Of a stretch of 64,000 nt of DNA, positions 1 to 7,500 are shown piece after piece. The DNA lies in the NCBI GenBank assembly GCA_016177705.1, contig JACOUT010000006.1:124001-188000 (forward strand). Direction: 5' to 3'. The DNA is from Deltaproteobacteria bacterium. Lineage in GTDB: Bacteria; Myxococcota; UBA727; VGSZ01. Position 1 is the stretch's first letter. Every line of letters starts with the position of its first letter. A program made the position numbers and the translations under genes. The notes under the pieces were generated by a model that did not search any database, had not been told where the DNA came from, and worked only from the letters and a program-made list of their open reading frames with translations.

Positions 1-585
1 CCCGAACACGCGCCCTCGGCGGTGGTGTGGGTGCACCAAGTCATCGAAGCGCGCGGTAGCCCTTGGTCCGAGAGTGCCCATCATCGGGGCCAGGCGCTCG
101 AAGGCCTCGATGGCGGGGTCAAGGCTGATGTCATCGTGGTCGAACCCGTAGAGCAGGATCGCCTTGCGCCCGACAAGCTTGGAGGCGCCGAGCTTGCGGA
201 TGTCGGTCAGCGCCGACCGGTCCTCGGGGTACGGCGACAGGATGTGCATGAGGATGTTGTCGTTGCGCAGGCCGTTGTCGCCGAGAAAGCGGAGCATCTT
301 GACCTCGATGCACCAGTCCCATTGCGGCCCGGAGCCGACGCAGAGGTCGCATTTCTGACGGGGCGCCTCCGGATAGGGGACGCCCGTCGTGAGCTTGCCG
401 GTGTAGCGGGTGTCGACGGCGACAAGCGTCTCGCAGATCAAGCGGACTGCGTCCATCTCCGCGTGCGGGCCGAACCCCGGCTGGAACGCGACCTTGGTGC
501 GCGCATTCACCGCCTGCGGCGACTTCCCATCCGCGACCTTGATCGCCAGGGCGACGTCGTTCACAAGGGCATTGAGCTCGATCAC
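1..585 (-). CDS. Nuclease-like protein of a restriction locus, partial (3' end outside window)
   Basis: The frame is open from a GTG at 585 to the window edge, giving 195 residues. An in-frame TAG at 597-595 (the stop of the upstream gene) lies just before it and an AGGA box sits about 8 nt upstream, so the start is well supported. Asp80 is followed 14 residues later by Glu94-Val-Lys96 within WDWCIEVKM, which fits a PD-(D/E)XK nuclease core. The next segment, FLGDNG then a run ending HILSPYPEDRSALTD, is the sort of conserved block I associate with uncharacterised proteins next to restriction-modification genes. It lies 9 bp after the gene ending at 595 and is probably co-transcribed with it. 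A nuclease role is inferred from the motif; the family name is unknown to me. Confidence 0.7.
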   Translation of the reverse strand, partial: MIELNALVNDVALAIKVADGKSPQAVNARTKVAFQPGFGPHAEMDAVRLICETLVAVDTRYTGKLTTGVPYPEAPRQKCDLCVGSGPQWDWCIEVKMLRFLGDNGLRNDNILMHILSPYPEDRSALTDIRKLGASKLVGRKAILLYGFDHDDISLDPAIEAFERLAPMMGTLGPRATARFDDLVHPHHRRGRVFG

Positions 586-594
586 GTCGTTGTC

Positions 595-2064
595 CTACGG
601 CAGCCGCTCGCGGCGCTCAGCTTCGTTGCGCTTCTCGCGCACGAGGGCAGCCTGTTGCCCCTCGATGCTGCGCACGAGCACGATGGGGTCGGTCGTCTTC
701 AGCGCGTCGCCCGTGAGCCAGAAGATGTGCAGGTGCGTGAGCCGGCTCTTGGTCACGGCCTCGGCGCGCGCCGCGGTCGTGATCCCGCCGCGCGGGACGA
801 TGAAGAGCAGGTGGGTCGCGCCCGTTCCCGCCGCCGCACCGATCTCGCGGTCGACGCGGTCGGAGCTCAGGTTCACCTCCTCGTCGACGTTCTTCACCTG
901 GATGTGCCAACGCTGGTAGGCGAAGCCGACATCGCGCTCGGCGGTGAGGTCCACCTCGATCGGCATGCGCTTCCTCCAGCCGGTGACGCGTAGCCCGAGC
1001 ATCAGGCACATATGCACCGCGAGGCGCTCGCCGGCGTGTCCGCGCTGCTCAGCATGGCCAGCGTCGAGAACTGCAAGCGCTTCCTTCAGCGTGCCGAGCT
1101 CGCTCAAGAGAAAGCCGGCGGCCGACTGTTCGAGCAAGAGGCGGATCTGATCGTCGGTGAGCTTGATGCCCTTCACGCTGAGCTTCAGGTTCACCCGCGT
1201 GCCACCCTTGCCCTTGCCGCGCTCGACCGCCTCGACGAGCCCGTGCTCGATCAGTCGGCGCACGAACGAGCCGAGCGCCTTTGAGGGGATCCTTACGTCT
1301 GGGGCACGCGCCTCAGCCAGCTTCCGCACGTCGGGCGCTTCAAGGAGCGGCGAGCCGGTCTGCGCGGCGAGCACCCGCGCGGCGAGGATGAACTCCACCT
1401 GCGCGCTATCGAGCCCGAGCATCTGCGTCACACCGGGTCCGACGACGGCCGCGAGGCCCTTGGCGATGACGGCGTAGGCCCCCGTCTTGGAGATGACCCC
1501 CGCGCGCGCGAGCCACGCGCGCATCGTCGAGATGTTCTTCGACGTCGGGTGCTGGCCAAGCTCCTCGTTGAGCACCTCCATGTTCGGCTTGGTGCCGCGC
1601 AGCTCGTAGCGCTGTATGGCCTCAATGAGGCGGTAGCCGCCGCACATGGCGAGGATGTGCCGCGCGAAGGCGGCGTCGCGCTCGGCGTTGGACGCCGTGC
1701 GGATCATGGTGCCCGCAGTCGTCAGGGTGATCTTGTTGTCCTCGTCGGCATCGACGAGGCCGTAGTTGCCGAGTGCTTGCACCACGTGCGACGCCATGTC
1801 GCGCCGGTTCTTCTCTTCGGCGATGTGGCTCAAGCATTTGTCGGCGATGACGTCCTGAAGCGCGCCCTTCAAACCTGCCCCAGCGGCCTGATCGAGCAGC
1901 CACTTCAGCAGCTTGTCGTCGCCGATGGTCTTCCCTAGCGTCGCGGGGGTGAAGTCCGGGGCATAGGGGATGAGGCCGCCCTCATCCTCGCCCTCGGCAT
2001 CGTCCAGTTGGAGGTCGTCGCCCGTGCCTGTCACGTCCGCAGAATCGATCGCAGCCGGCCGCAA
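595..2064 (-). CDS. Putative restriction endonuclease-like protein (Mrr-type QxK motif)
   Basis: This is a 489-residue protein if it starts at TTG 2064. GTG 2034 is an equally possible start because the first 30 residues are acidic and low in complexity. The middle is helical, with winged-helix-like stretches near residues 130-180. The C-terminal third has Asp372 and Asp378-379 followed by WHIQVKN with Gln389-Val-Lys391, the QxK variant of the PD-(D/E)XK site seen in Mrr-like enzymes. It is divergent from vsr and dcm and its 5' end overlaps vsr by 11-41 bp. I infer the restriction partner of the methyltransferase, alone or with the gene ending at 585. No close family was recognised. Confidence 0.65.
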   Translation of the reverse strand: MRPAAIDSADVTGTGDDLQLDDAEGEDEGGLIPYAPDFTPATLGKTIGDDKLLKWLLDQAAGAGLKGALQDVIADKCLSHIAEEKNRRDMASHVVQALGNYGLVDADEDNKITLTTAGTMIRTASNAERDAAFARHILAMCGGYRLIEAIQRYELRGTKPNMEVLNEELGQHPTSKNISTMRAWLARAGVISKTGAYAVIAKGLAAVVGPGVTQMLGLDSAQVEFILAARVLAAQTGSPLLEAPDVRKLAEARAPDVRIPSKALGSFVRRLIEHGLVEAVERGKGKGGTRVNLKLSVKGIKLTDDQIRLLLEQSAAGFLLSELGTLKEALAVLDAGHAEQRGHAGERLAVHMCLMLGLRVTGWRKRMPIEVDLTAERDVGFAYQRWHIQVKNVDEEVNLSSDRVDREIGAAAGTGATHLLFIVPRGGITTAARAEAVTKSRLTHLHIFWLTGDALKTTDPIVLVRSIEGQQAALVREKRNEAERRERLP

Positions 2065-2536
2065 GGCCAGTTCGCGGACAACGCCCAGCTACGAGGGGCT
2101 CAGGCCCGCATCCGCTGGGCGGAGCCGTGCGGCGCGCGGCGCGTCTCGGAAGCGTGACACCAAGCCCGAGGTGCTCTTGCGCAAGACGCTCTTCGCACGC
2201 GGGCACCGCTACCGCGTTGACGTCGCCGACCTTCCCGGCCGCCCGGACATCGTCTTCGTGGCTGCCAGGCTGGCGTGCTTCGTCGACGGCGACTACTGGC
2301 ATGGCCGCAACCTCGACGACCGGCTCGCGAAGCTGAGCACTGGCCACAACGCGGCGTACTGGGTGGAGAAGATCAGGACCAACGTCGCGCGCGACCAACG
2401 CCACGATGCGGCGCTGGCGAGCACCGGCTGGCACGTCCTGCGGCTCTGGGAGACGGACGTGCTGCGGGACCCTGTTCAGGCCGCGCGCTTGGTGGAAGAA
2501 GGCCTCGCAGATCGGATCTCGGCGCGTGACACCTGA
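2024..2536 (+). CDS. vsr: Very short patch repair (Vsr) family endonuclease
   Basis: Vsr nicks DNA 5' of T:G mismatches that arise from deamination of 5-methylcytosine, and normally travels with a cytosine-5 methyltransferase. The protein (170 residues) shows the family core: RDTKPEVLLRK, then LPGRPDIVF, then FVDGDYWHG, then the W..K...N..RD segment and a final W.VLRLWETDVL. The metal-binding Asp is in GRPDIVF. GTG 2024 is chosen because a GGAGG box lies 9 nt upstream (2010-2014); an upstream ATG at 1970 lacks this support. The N-terminal 40 residues are rich in Ala, Ser and Arg and not conserved. It ends 39 bp before the methyltransferase start, consistent with one operon. Confidence 0.88.
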   Translation: MPVTSAESIAAGRKASSRTTPSYEGLRPASAGRSRAARGASRKRDTKPEVLLRKTLFARGHRYRVDVADLPGRPDIVFVAARLACFVDGDYWHGRNLDDRLAKLSTGHNAAYWVEKIRTNVARDQRHDAALASTGWHVLRLWETDVLRDPVQAARLVEEGLADRISARDT

Positions 2537-2575
2537 ACATGAGCTCAGTATAACGGCTCCCTCCAGGGGGTGCCC

Positions 2576-3820
2576 ATGAAGAAGCCGTCTGTCATCTCGC
2601 TGTTCACTGGCGCGGGCGGCCTTGATCTGGGCGTCCACGCCGCCGCCTTGGGCACCGCCGTTGCCGTCGAGATGGACAAGCGCTGCTGCGAGACGCTGCG
2701 CACGAACAAGGCGCGTGGGTATCGCTGGGAGGTGATCGAACGCCGCGTCGAGGATGTGCCGTCGAGCGAGATCCTCGATGCCGCGCGCCTCAAGCCCGGC
2801 GAGGCCGATCTCCTTGTCGGCGGGCCGCCCTGCCAGCCGTTCAGCAAGAGCGGCTTCTGGGCGCGTGGCGACTCGGGCCGCCTGCGCGACCCGCGAGCGA
2901 ACACGCTACGCGAGTACCTGCGCATCCTTGAAGACACGCGCCCCCGCGCGTTCTTGCTGGAGAACGTCGCGGGCCTGAATTTCAACGGCAAAGAAGAGGG
3001 CTACCGCTTCATCCTCGATGAGATCGCGAAGATCAACGCGCGCATGGGCACGAAGTACACCGTGACCTCGAAGGTCGTGAACGCAGCGTGGTACGGCATC
3101 CCGCAGACGCGCGAGCGCATCATCCTTGTGGGCAGCCGCGACGGCACACCGTTCAGGTTCCCTGACCCGGCGTTCCACGATCCCGATGGCCAGGCCACGC
3201 TGTTCGAGGGAACGCAGCCCTACCGTACGGCGTGGGACGCGCTCGGTGATCTCAAGACTCCCACAGACATCGACGAGCTCGCGGTGCGGGGCCGCTGGGC
3301 TGATCTGCTCCCCTCGATCCCCGAGGGTCAGAACTACCTGCACCACACCGAACGTGGCGGTGGCCTCCCTCTGTTCGGCTGGCGTCGGCGGTACTGGTCG
3401 TTTCTGCTCAAGTTGGCCAAGAACCGGCCGTCCTGGACGCTTACTGCGCAGCCAGGACCGGCGATCGGCCCGTTTCACTGGACCTCGCGTCGCCTGTCAC
3501 GTGTCGAGCTCGCGCGGATCCAGACGTTCCCCGATGGTTACGTCGTGGAGGGCTCGATCGCTGACGTTCAGAGGCAAATCGGCAACGCCGTGCCGAGCCT
3601 GCTCGGGGAGGTGTTGGCGCGCGAGATTCGGCGGCAGCTCCTCGGGCATCGCCTCACGACATCGAAGCCGACGTTGCTGCCGCCGAGACGCGCACGCGTC
3701 CCGGCAGGGGAGCCGGTGGCGCGTGTTCTGACCAAGTACAAGGAGCTTGTTGGCGAGCACGAGGCACACCCCGGGACAGGCCAGGGGTACGGCGCTCTCC
3801 GACGACGCGCGGCGGCGTAG
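2576..3820 (+). CDS. dcm: DNA (cytosine-5-)-methyltransferase
   Basis: It transfers a methyl group from SAM to C5 of cytosine within a restriction-modification locus. Motifs are in canonical order: motif I SLFTGAGGLDLG (residues 8-19), motif IV GGPPCQPFS with catalytic Cys86, motif VI ENV at 129-131, motif VIII QTRERIILVG at 177-186, and motif X QIGNAVP near the C-terminus. The target recognition domain lies between VIII and IX-X. ATG 2576 is preferred over GTG 2570 because an AGGGGG box is properly spaced before it. Length (414 residues) is usual for the family. Target sequence cannot be read from the protein. Confidence 0.95.
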   Translation: MKKPSVISLFTGAGGLDLGVHAAALGTAVAVEMDKRCCETLRTNKARGYRWEVIERRVEDVPSSEILDAARLKPGEADLLVGGPPCQPFSKSGFWARGDSGRLRDPRANTLREYLRILEDTRPRAFLLENVAGLNFNGKEEGYRFILDEIAKINARMGTKYTVTSKVVNAAWYGIPQTRERIILVGSRDGTPFRFPDPAFHDPDGQATLFEGTQPYRTAWDALGDLKTPTDIDELAVRGRWADLLPSIPEGQNYLHHTERGGGLPLFGWRRRYWSFLLKLAKNRPSWTLTAQPGPAIGPFHWTSRRLSRVELARIQTFPDGYVVEGSIADVQRQIGNAVPSLLGEVLAREIRRQLLGHRLTTSKPTLLPPRRARVPAGEPVARVLTKYKELVGEHEAHPGTGQGYGALRRRAAA

Positions 3821-3942
3821 CCTAGTTCGACGCGCATCCTTGCCGAATTACTATGGAAGCGGACCGGTGCTGGCTGGCCCCGGGTTGACGCGTTGGCGGG
3901 GGTTCGTGAGACGCTGCGCCGCACCGGTGGGAGGTGACCCTA

Positions 3943-4611
3943 ATGACGCTGCTTGAGGTTCCCCGTCCGCATCTGCAACCACTCCAACGCCTCCTCGCGC
4001 TTGACCGGGCCGCTCGCAGCGCGTTCGTGAGCGCGCTCCAGACTGCGAGGGCGACGACTGACCTCGACGCATTTGTTGCTTCGATCCCCACGGATGCTTT
4101 CGCTGCTACGGCGGAGGACATCGCCCCACTAGCGTCGCTGTACCTCGGTCGCGACCGGTCGGGCACATCGGCGGCCGATTACGCCGTCAGCATCGTGGAG
4201 GCGTTGAAGCGCGCGGAAATGCAGCCGACGGGCGGGGACTGGGACGCGCTCACTGCGGACCTCGTGAAAGTGCTCGAAGCGCACGATAGCCTGGGCCTCA
4301 CTGCGAAGGGCTGGGAGCTATCGGAGGAGCATGACAGGGTGTTCTGCAACGCCCGGATCATGACCGACCTGCGACCGATCTTCACCTTGAAGACCGACAA
4401 GAAGATCCGGGGAGCCGTGATCACCCACACAATGCGGATCACTTTTCACGACGAGGATAGCCGCAGCACGTCAGACGTGCTCGTCGGCATGCGAGCGAGC
4501 GACCTTGTCAAGCTGCGATCTGCGATCGAACGCGCGATTGAGAAAGAAGCTGTGTTGCGCGATGCCGTCTCCAACACGATAACGATCGTGGGAGGGGACG
4601 ACCGTGTCTGA
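3943..4611 (+). CDS. Conserved hypothetical protein, first gene of a Panacea-type cassette
   Basis: This is a 222-residue soluble protein with no signal peptide or membrane span. Residues 1-110 are mostly helical; residues 125-200 look like a compact alpha/beta domain beginning near RIMTDLRPIF and ending in a long charged helix (LVKLRSAIERAIEKE). ATG 3943 has GGGAGGTGA just upstream; the in-frame GTG 3934 lies inside that box. Its stop overlaps the GTG of the Panacea gene by 8 bp, so the two are probably translationally coupled. A TACTAT hexamer at 3849-3854 is a possible -10 box. Candidate role: toxin or accessory factor of the Panacea antitoxin. I do not recognise its family. Confidence 0.7.
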   Translation: MTLLEVPRPHLQPLQRLLALDRAARSAFVSALQTARATTDLDAFVASIPTDAFAATAEDIAPLASLYLGRDRSGTSAADYAVSIVEALKRAEMQPTGGDWDALTADLVKVLEAHDSLGLTAKGWELSEEHDRVFCNARIMTDLRPIFTLKTDKKIRGAVITHTMRITFHDEDSRSTSDVLVGMRASDLVKLRSAIERAIEKEAVLRDAVSNTITIVGGDDRV

Positions 4612-5164
4612 ACACCCTCGGCGTCAGACTTGGCAGCCTCACCGCGGCACTCTCGCTGACTGGACTTGTCGCGGCGCGCATGTACCAGCGCCGCCGCACC
4701 TGCCGTCGGCGTTGGCGCAGCGGCCTCGGGCAGTGGACGTCGCTGAGTACTTGCTGGGGGCCGCAGGCCACATGACGGCCATGAAGACGCAGAAGCTTCT
4801 CTACTACGTGCAGGCGTGGAGCCTCGTGTGGCGCGAGAAGCCACTGTTCGACGATCGAATCGAGGCATGGGCCGCGGGTCCAGTCATCCCGACCGTGTAC
4901 CAGGAACATCGTGGCCGGTACCTCGTCGGCCCCGGCGACCTTGTGCCGTCGCCGCGCTCCCTTGACGATGAAGAGCGTGCAATCTGTGATGTCGTGCTCC
5001 GCCACTATGGTCACCTCAGCGCCGAGGCACTCAGCGACCTGACTCACGTCGAGGAGCCTTGGCGCCGGGCGAGAGACGGACTCGCTGCTACCGAGCGCGG
5101 AACCCGCGAGATCGACCCCTTGATCATGGCCGACTTCTACACGGCCCTTGGCCGCGCGCCCTGA
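4604..5164 (+). CDS. Panacea (DUF4065/SocA-like) antitoxin-domain protein
   Basis: The Panacea domain spans about residues 44-180. Its signature is clear: DVAEYLLG, then MTAMKTQKLLYYVQAWSL, then RIEAWAAGPVIPTVYQEHRG, then a C-terminal ALSDLTHVEEPWRRAR segment. Panacea domains act as hyper-variable-partner antitoxins in PanAT toxin-antitoxin systems and as a proteolytic adaptor in SocAB. GTG 4604 overlaps the upstream stop. The first 43 residues are rich in Pro and Arg and not part of the domain, so a GTG near 4734 is an alternative start. The next gene begins immediately after the stop. Placement between two unknown genes suggests that one of them is the toxin. Confidence 0.85.
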   Translation: MSEHPRRQTWQPHRGTLADWTCRGAHVPAPPHLPSALAQRPRAVDVAEYLLGAAGHMTAMKTQKLLYYVQAWSLVWREKPLFDDRIEAWAAGPVIPTVYQEHRGRYLVGPGDLVPSPRSLDDEERAICDVVLRHYGHLSAEALSDLTHVEEPWRRARDGLAATERGTREIDPLIMADFYTALGRAP

Positions 5165-5860
5165 ATGCGCGAGGAGATAGAGCGGCTAATCGCGAAGCTC
5201 CGCGCGCTCGCGGCACCGGCTCGCGGTGCGCACGAAGAAGCTGCTGCTGCTGCGGCTGACCTTGATGCCAACACCGCCCTCGTCGCGAGGTTGCAGCGGT
5301 GTCTGACCGACCTTCATGACGTCGACGACGATCCGGACCTGCACGCAGTTGTGAAGGACGAGGTCGGGGCGTGCGCGAGCGACGTGGAAGCACTAGAGCG
5401 CAGCGGCAAGCTCGTGACGCGCTTCTTCAAGCAGGTCGACACGAATCGGGGAAAGGTGCCCGTAGCCGATCGTACGCCGATACTGCCCGACGTCGTGCAC
5501 GACTATCGGACGCAGGCGCCCACATGGGCGGTCCGGTTCCTAGACCTCCGGCACCCCAAAGCGTGGCTGACGCTGGAAGGCGCGAGCACGGTTGAGGCGC
5601 TGCTCCAGCGACTGGCGGTGCTGGAAAGCAAGACGTGGACCGAAGTCGACGCCCTGCCGCACGCTCACTCGTGGGAAGGCTGGGACGGCTGGGAGAAGAC
5701 TTCAAGGGACCGTTTGCATGAACTCACGCTCGACGATCGCGACGGTTGGTACCAGCTCCCAACGGGCAACATGGGGCGGGTCTTTGGCTTCCGAGTGGGT
5801 TCAGTACTGAATTTAGTCTGGTGGGATCGCGACCACGACGTGTACAAACCACGCAGGTGA
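5165..5860 (+). CDS. Hypothetical protein, candidate toxin partner of the Panacea protein
   Basis: ATG 5165 directly follows the Panacea stop (TGAATG). The 231 residues have an N-terminal helical, possibly coiled-coil half (1-110), and a C-terminal domain with AWLTLEG near 135 and a terminal block ending FGFRVGSVLNLVWWDRDHDVY. This tail, with aromatic strands and a WWD..H motif, resembles small RelE-like or uncharacterised single-domain proteins in which the last strands read WGFR..WWDP.H. No catalytic residues are certain. The tight coupling to an antitoxin-type gene is the main reason to suspect a toxin. The gene ends convergently 65 bp from the HTH remnant. Confidence 0.65.
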   Translation: MREEIERLIAKLRALAAPARGAHEEAAAAAADLDANTALVARLQRCLTDLHDVDDDPDLHAVVKDEVGACASDVEALERSGKLVTRFFKQVDTNRGKVPVADRTPILPDVVHDYRTQAPTWAVRFLDLRHPKAWLTLEGASTVEALLQRLAVLESKTWTEVDALPHAHSWEGWDGWEKTSRDRLHELTLDDRDGWYQLPTGNMGRVFGFRVGSVLNLVWWDRDHDVYKPRR

Positions 5861-5924
5861 TCCCCTGGCCTGGGCTGCGGCGCCCTCTGTGATGAACCAT
5901 CTACGTTTGCATCGCCGCCCCTAA

Positions 5925-6077
5925 TCACCGATGGCCTTCCTGTGCGAGGAACGCGCAAATCGCCCCCAGCCCCACGCGGATCGCGTTCGACACCCGCACA
6001 TGCCCCAGCCCCCCGCGCTCGACGATCTTGTACACGGTCGCCCTCGACACCCCGAGCAGCTCCGCCACCTCGCCCAC
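5925..6077 (-). CDS. Excisionase-family helix-turn-helix protein, short or remnant
   Basis: This encodes about 50 residues with a MerR/excisionase-type HTH (VGEVAELLGVSRATVYKIVERG) and a following HVRVSNAIRV strand. GTG 6077 is the only conventional start inside the domain. The conserved region seems to begin a few residues earlier, so the true 5' end may be missing. The same frame stays open upstream through tRNA-Pro, but that part is antisense-free tRNA sequence, not protein. Lying directly 3' of the tRNA gene, next to a defence cassette, it is probably the remnant of an integrating element. It could also be a live small regulator. Confidence 0.5.
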   Translation of the reverse strand: MGEVAELLGVSRATVYKIVERGGLGHVRVSNAIRVGLGAICAFLAQEGHR

Positions 6078-6148
6078 CGACAGCAGCCGCTCGACCCGCC
6101 CGCCGTTTGCTACGGATTTGCTACGCGCCCCCGCGCCCGCCAAAGGAG

Positions 6149-6189
6149 AGGCCCGGACCCCTCCGCTTTCGCGTGAAGAGTCCGGGCCT
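6149..6189 (-). terminator. Intrinsic terminator of tRNA-Pro
   Basis: On the minus strand a perfect 10-bp stem (AGGCCCGGAC paired with GTCCGGGCCT) closes a 21-nt loop, just downstream of the tRNA CCA end. A CTCCTTT stretch follows. Only a short T run is present, so efficiency is uncertain. Confidence 0.65.
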
Positions 6190-6193
6190 TGTG

Positions 6194-6270
6194 TGGTCGG
6201 GGTGACAGGATTTGAACCTACGACCTCTTGGTCCCGAACCAAGCGCTCTACCAAGCTGAGCTACACCCCG
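6194..6270 (-). tRNA. tRNA-Pro (anticodon CGG)
   Basis: The cloverleaf reads on the minus strand from CGGGGTG at 6270 to an encoded CCA at 6196-6194. The acceptor stem CGGGGTG pairs with CACCCCG, the discriminator is A, and the D arm contains AGCTCAGCTTGGTAGAGC. The anticodon stem CTTGG/CCAAG encloses TTCGGGA, giving anticodon CGG. The T arm has GGTTCAAATCC. The defence island lies on its 3' side, which is where tRNA-targeting elements normally integrate. Confidence 0.96.
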
Positions 6271-6297
6271 GGGGAGCGCACGATGTAGCCTCCTCCT

Positions 6298-7488
6298 GTG
6301 CGGTTGGTCAAGGCCACTCGCCCTCTTTCTCGACGACACCTCGGCGTCCTCGTGCTGCCGCTTGCCCTGGCGGCCTGTGAGGACGCCGCGGGCGGTGACG
6401 GCGCCCCGGTCGACGCCGCCACCGCCCCTGGGGTCCCTGAGCTTTGCCGCATGGAGGCCGTGCTGCCGCTCCACCCTCGCCTGGTGATCGCCTCGCTCCA
6501 TGGCGAGCCGCGCACCGTGGCCCGCGACGTCTGCGCCGCCTGCTTTGCGGGGGGCGAGGGAGCCTGGGCTGTGGGTGACCGGAGCTCCATCGAAGTGCAC
6601 GTCCGCGGCGCCGTCATCGAAGTGCCAAACGACCAGCGCTCGCCGCTGCGCGCGACCCATGCGCTGCGCGGCGTCGCGCTCGGCAAGAACGCCGCGCTGT
6701 TCGACATGGGCACCGGCTGGCTCTTGTGGCGCGCCGGCGAACCGCCGCTCGAGGTGGCTCGGCTGCCGCTCGCACCCAGTCAGACCGCATGGTCGCTGCG
6801 CAGCGGCCCCGCGGGGGTCACGGTGCAGGTCCGCGACGACATCCCGCCGAGCGTGCTGGTGCTGCCGCTGCTCAGGGTGGGGCCGCCGCGGCCGCCGGAG
6901 GTCGCGCCCCTCGATACCCCGGACGGCAAGGACGCCGGCTTCGTCGAGCGCGCCGAGCGGGGTGTGGCCGTGATCGAGGCGACCGGCCGGCGCGTCCCGC
7001 TCGGCGACACCCGCGCAGTGCTGGCGGCGACGTTGGCGGGCGACACGGTGGTTGCCTGGACCCCACGCGAGATCATCGTGGCGCTGTCCGGCGGCGCGGT
7101 GGAGCGCGTGCAAGCGCCCGACTCCTTCCTGATCGATGGCTCATGGCTGGTCTGGCTCGAGAGCGCGCGACGCCGCGTTCGCATCGTCGACACCGGCGTT
7201 TGGCAGACGGTGTGGCAAGCGCATGCGGGCGACCGCTTCGGAGGCGGCGCGCTCGCCGACGGCGCCACGCCGATTCGCCTGGAGGCGGCGCTCGGCCACG
7301 GTCACCTCGCCGTGGTCGAGCGCGTGCAGGGCCCTGACTGCGGCATCGTCGACCAGGTCCACCTGCTCGACCTCGAGCGCCGAAGCGCGCGCACCGTGGT
7401 CGACGACGAGCACCTGCGCCTGCACGTCGCCGTCGTCGACGACGGCTTTGGGTGGATCGAGGCCGACGCCGACCGCTTCTCGCCCTGA
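6298..7488 (+). CDS. Predicted lipoprotein, WD/propeller-like, function unknown
   Basis: GTG 6298 starts a 396-residue protein with an N-terminal signal ending in LALAAC, so Cys27 should be lipidated. The mature part contains recurrent short beta-strand blocks (for example AWAVGDRSSIEV, GWLLWRAGE, GSWLVWLE, GFGWIEAD) spaced 40-60 residues apart, as in a degenerate beta-propeller. Conserved Cys pairs near residues 79-82 and 346 may be structural. It stands alone, convergent with the gene ending at 7501. Localisation to the outer membrane or periplasm is inferred; ligand or enzymatic role is unknown. Confidence 0.7.
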   Translation: MRLVKATRPLSRRHLGVLVLPLALAACEDAAGGDGAPVDAATAPGVPELCRMEAVLPLHPRLVIASLHGEPRTVARDVCAACFAGGEGAWAVGDRSSIEVHVRGAVIEVPNDQRSPLRATHALRGVALGKNAALFDMGTGWLLWRAGEPPLEVARLPLAPSQTAWSLRSGPAGVTVQVRDDIPPSVLVLPLLRVGPPRPPEVAPLDTPDGKDAGFVERAERGVAVIEATGRRVPLGDTRAVLAATLAGDTVVAWTPREIIVALSGGAVERVQAPDSFLIDGSWLVWLESARRRVRIVDTGVWQTVWQAHAGDRFGGGALADGATPIRLEAALGHGHLAVVERVQGPDCGIVDQVHLLDLERRSARTVVDDEHLRLHVAVVDDGFGWIEADADRFSP

Positions 7489-7500
7489 GAGGTCGCAGTA

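Noticed and set aside
6078..6254. N-terminal extension of the HTH gene reading VERLVRDQEVVGSNPVTPT
   Set aside because: This text is the well-known translation of a tRNA gene; the region is tRNA-Pro, so it is not protein coding.
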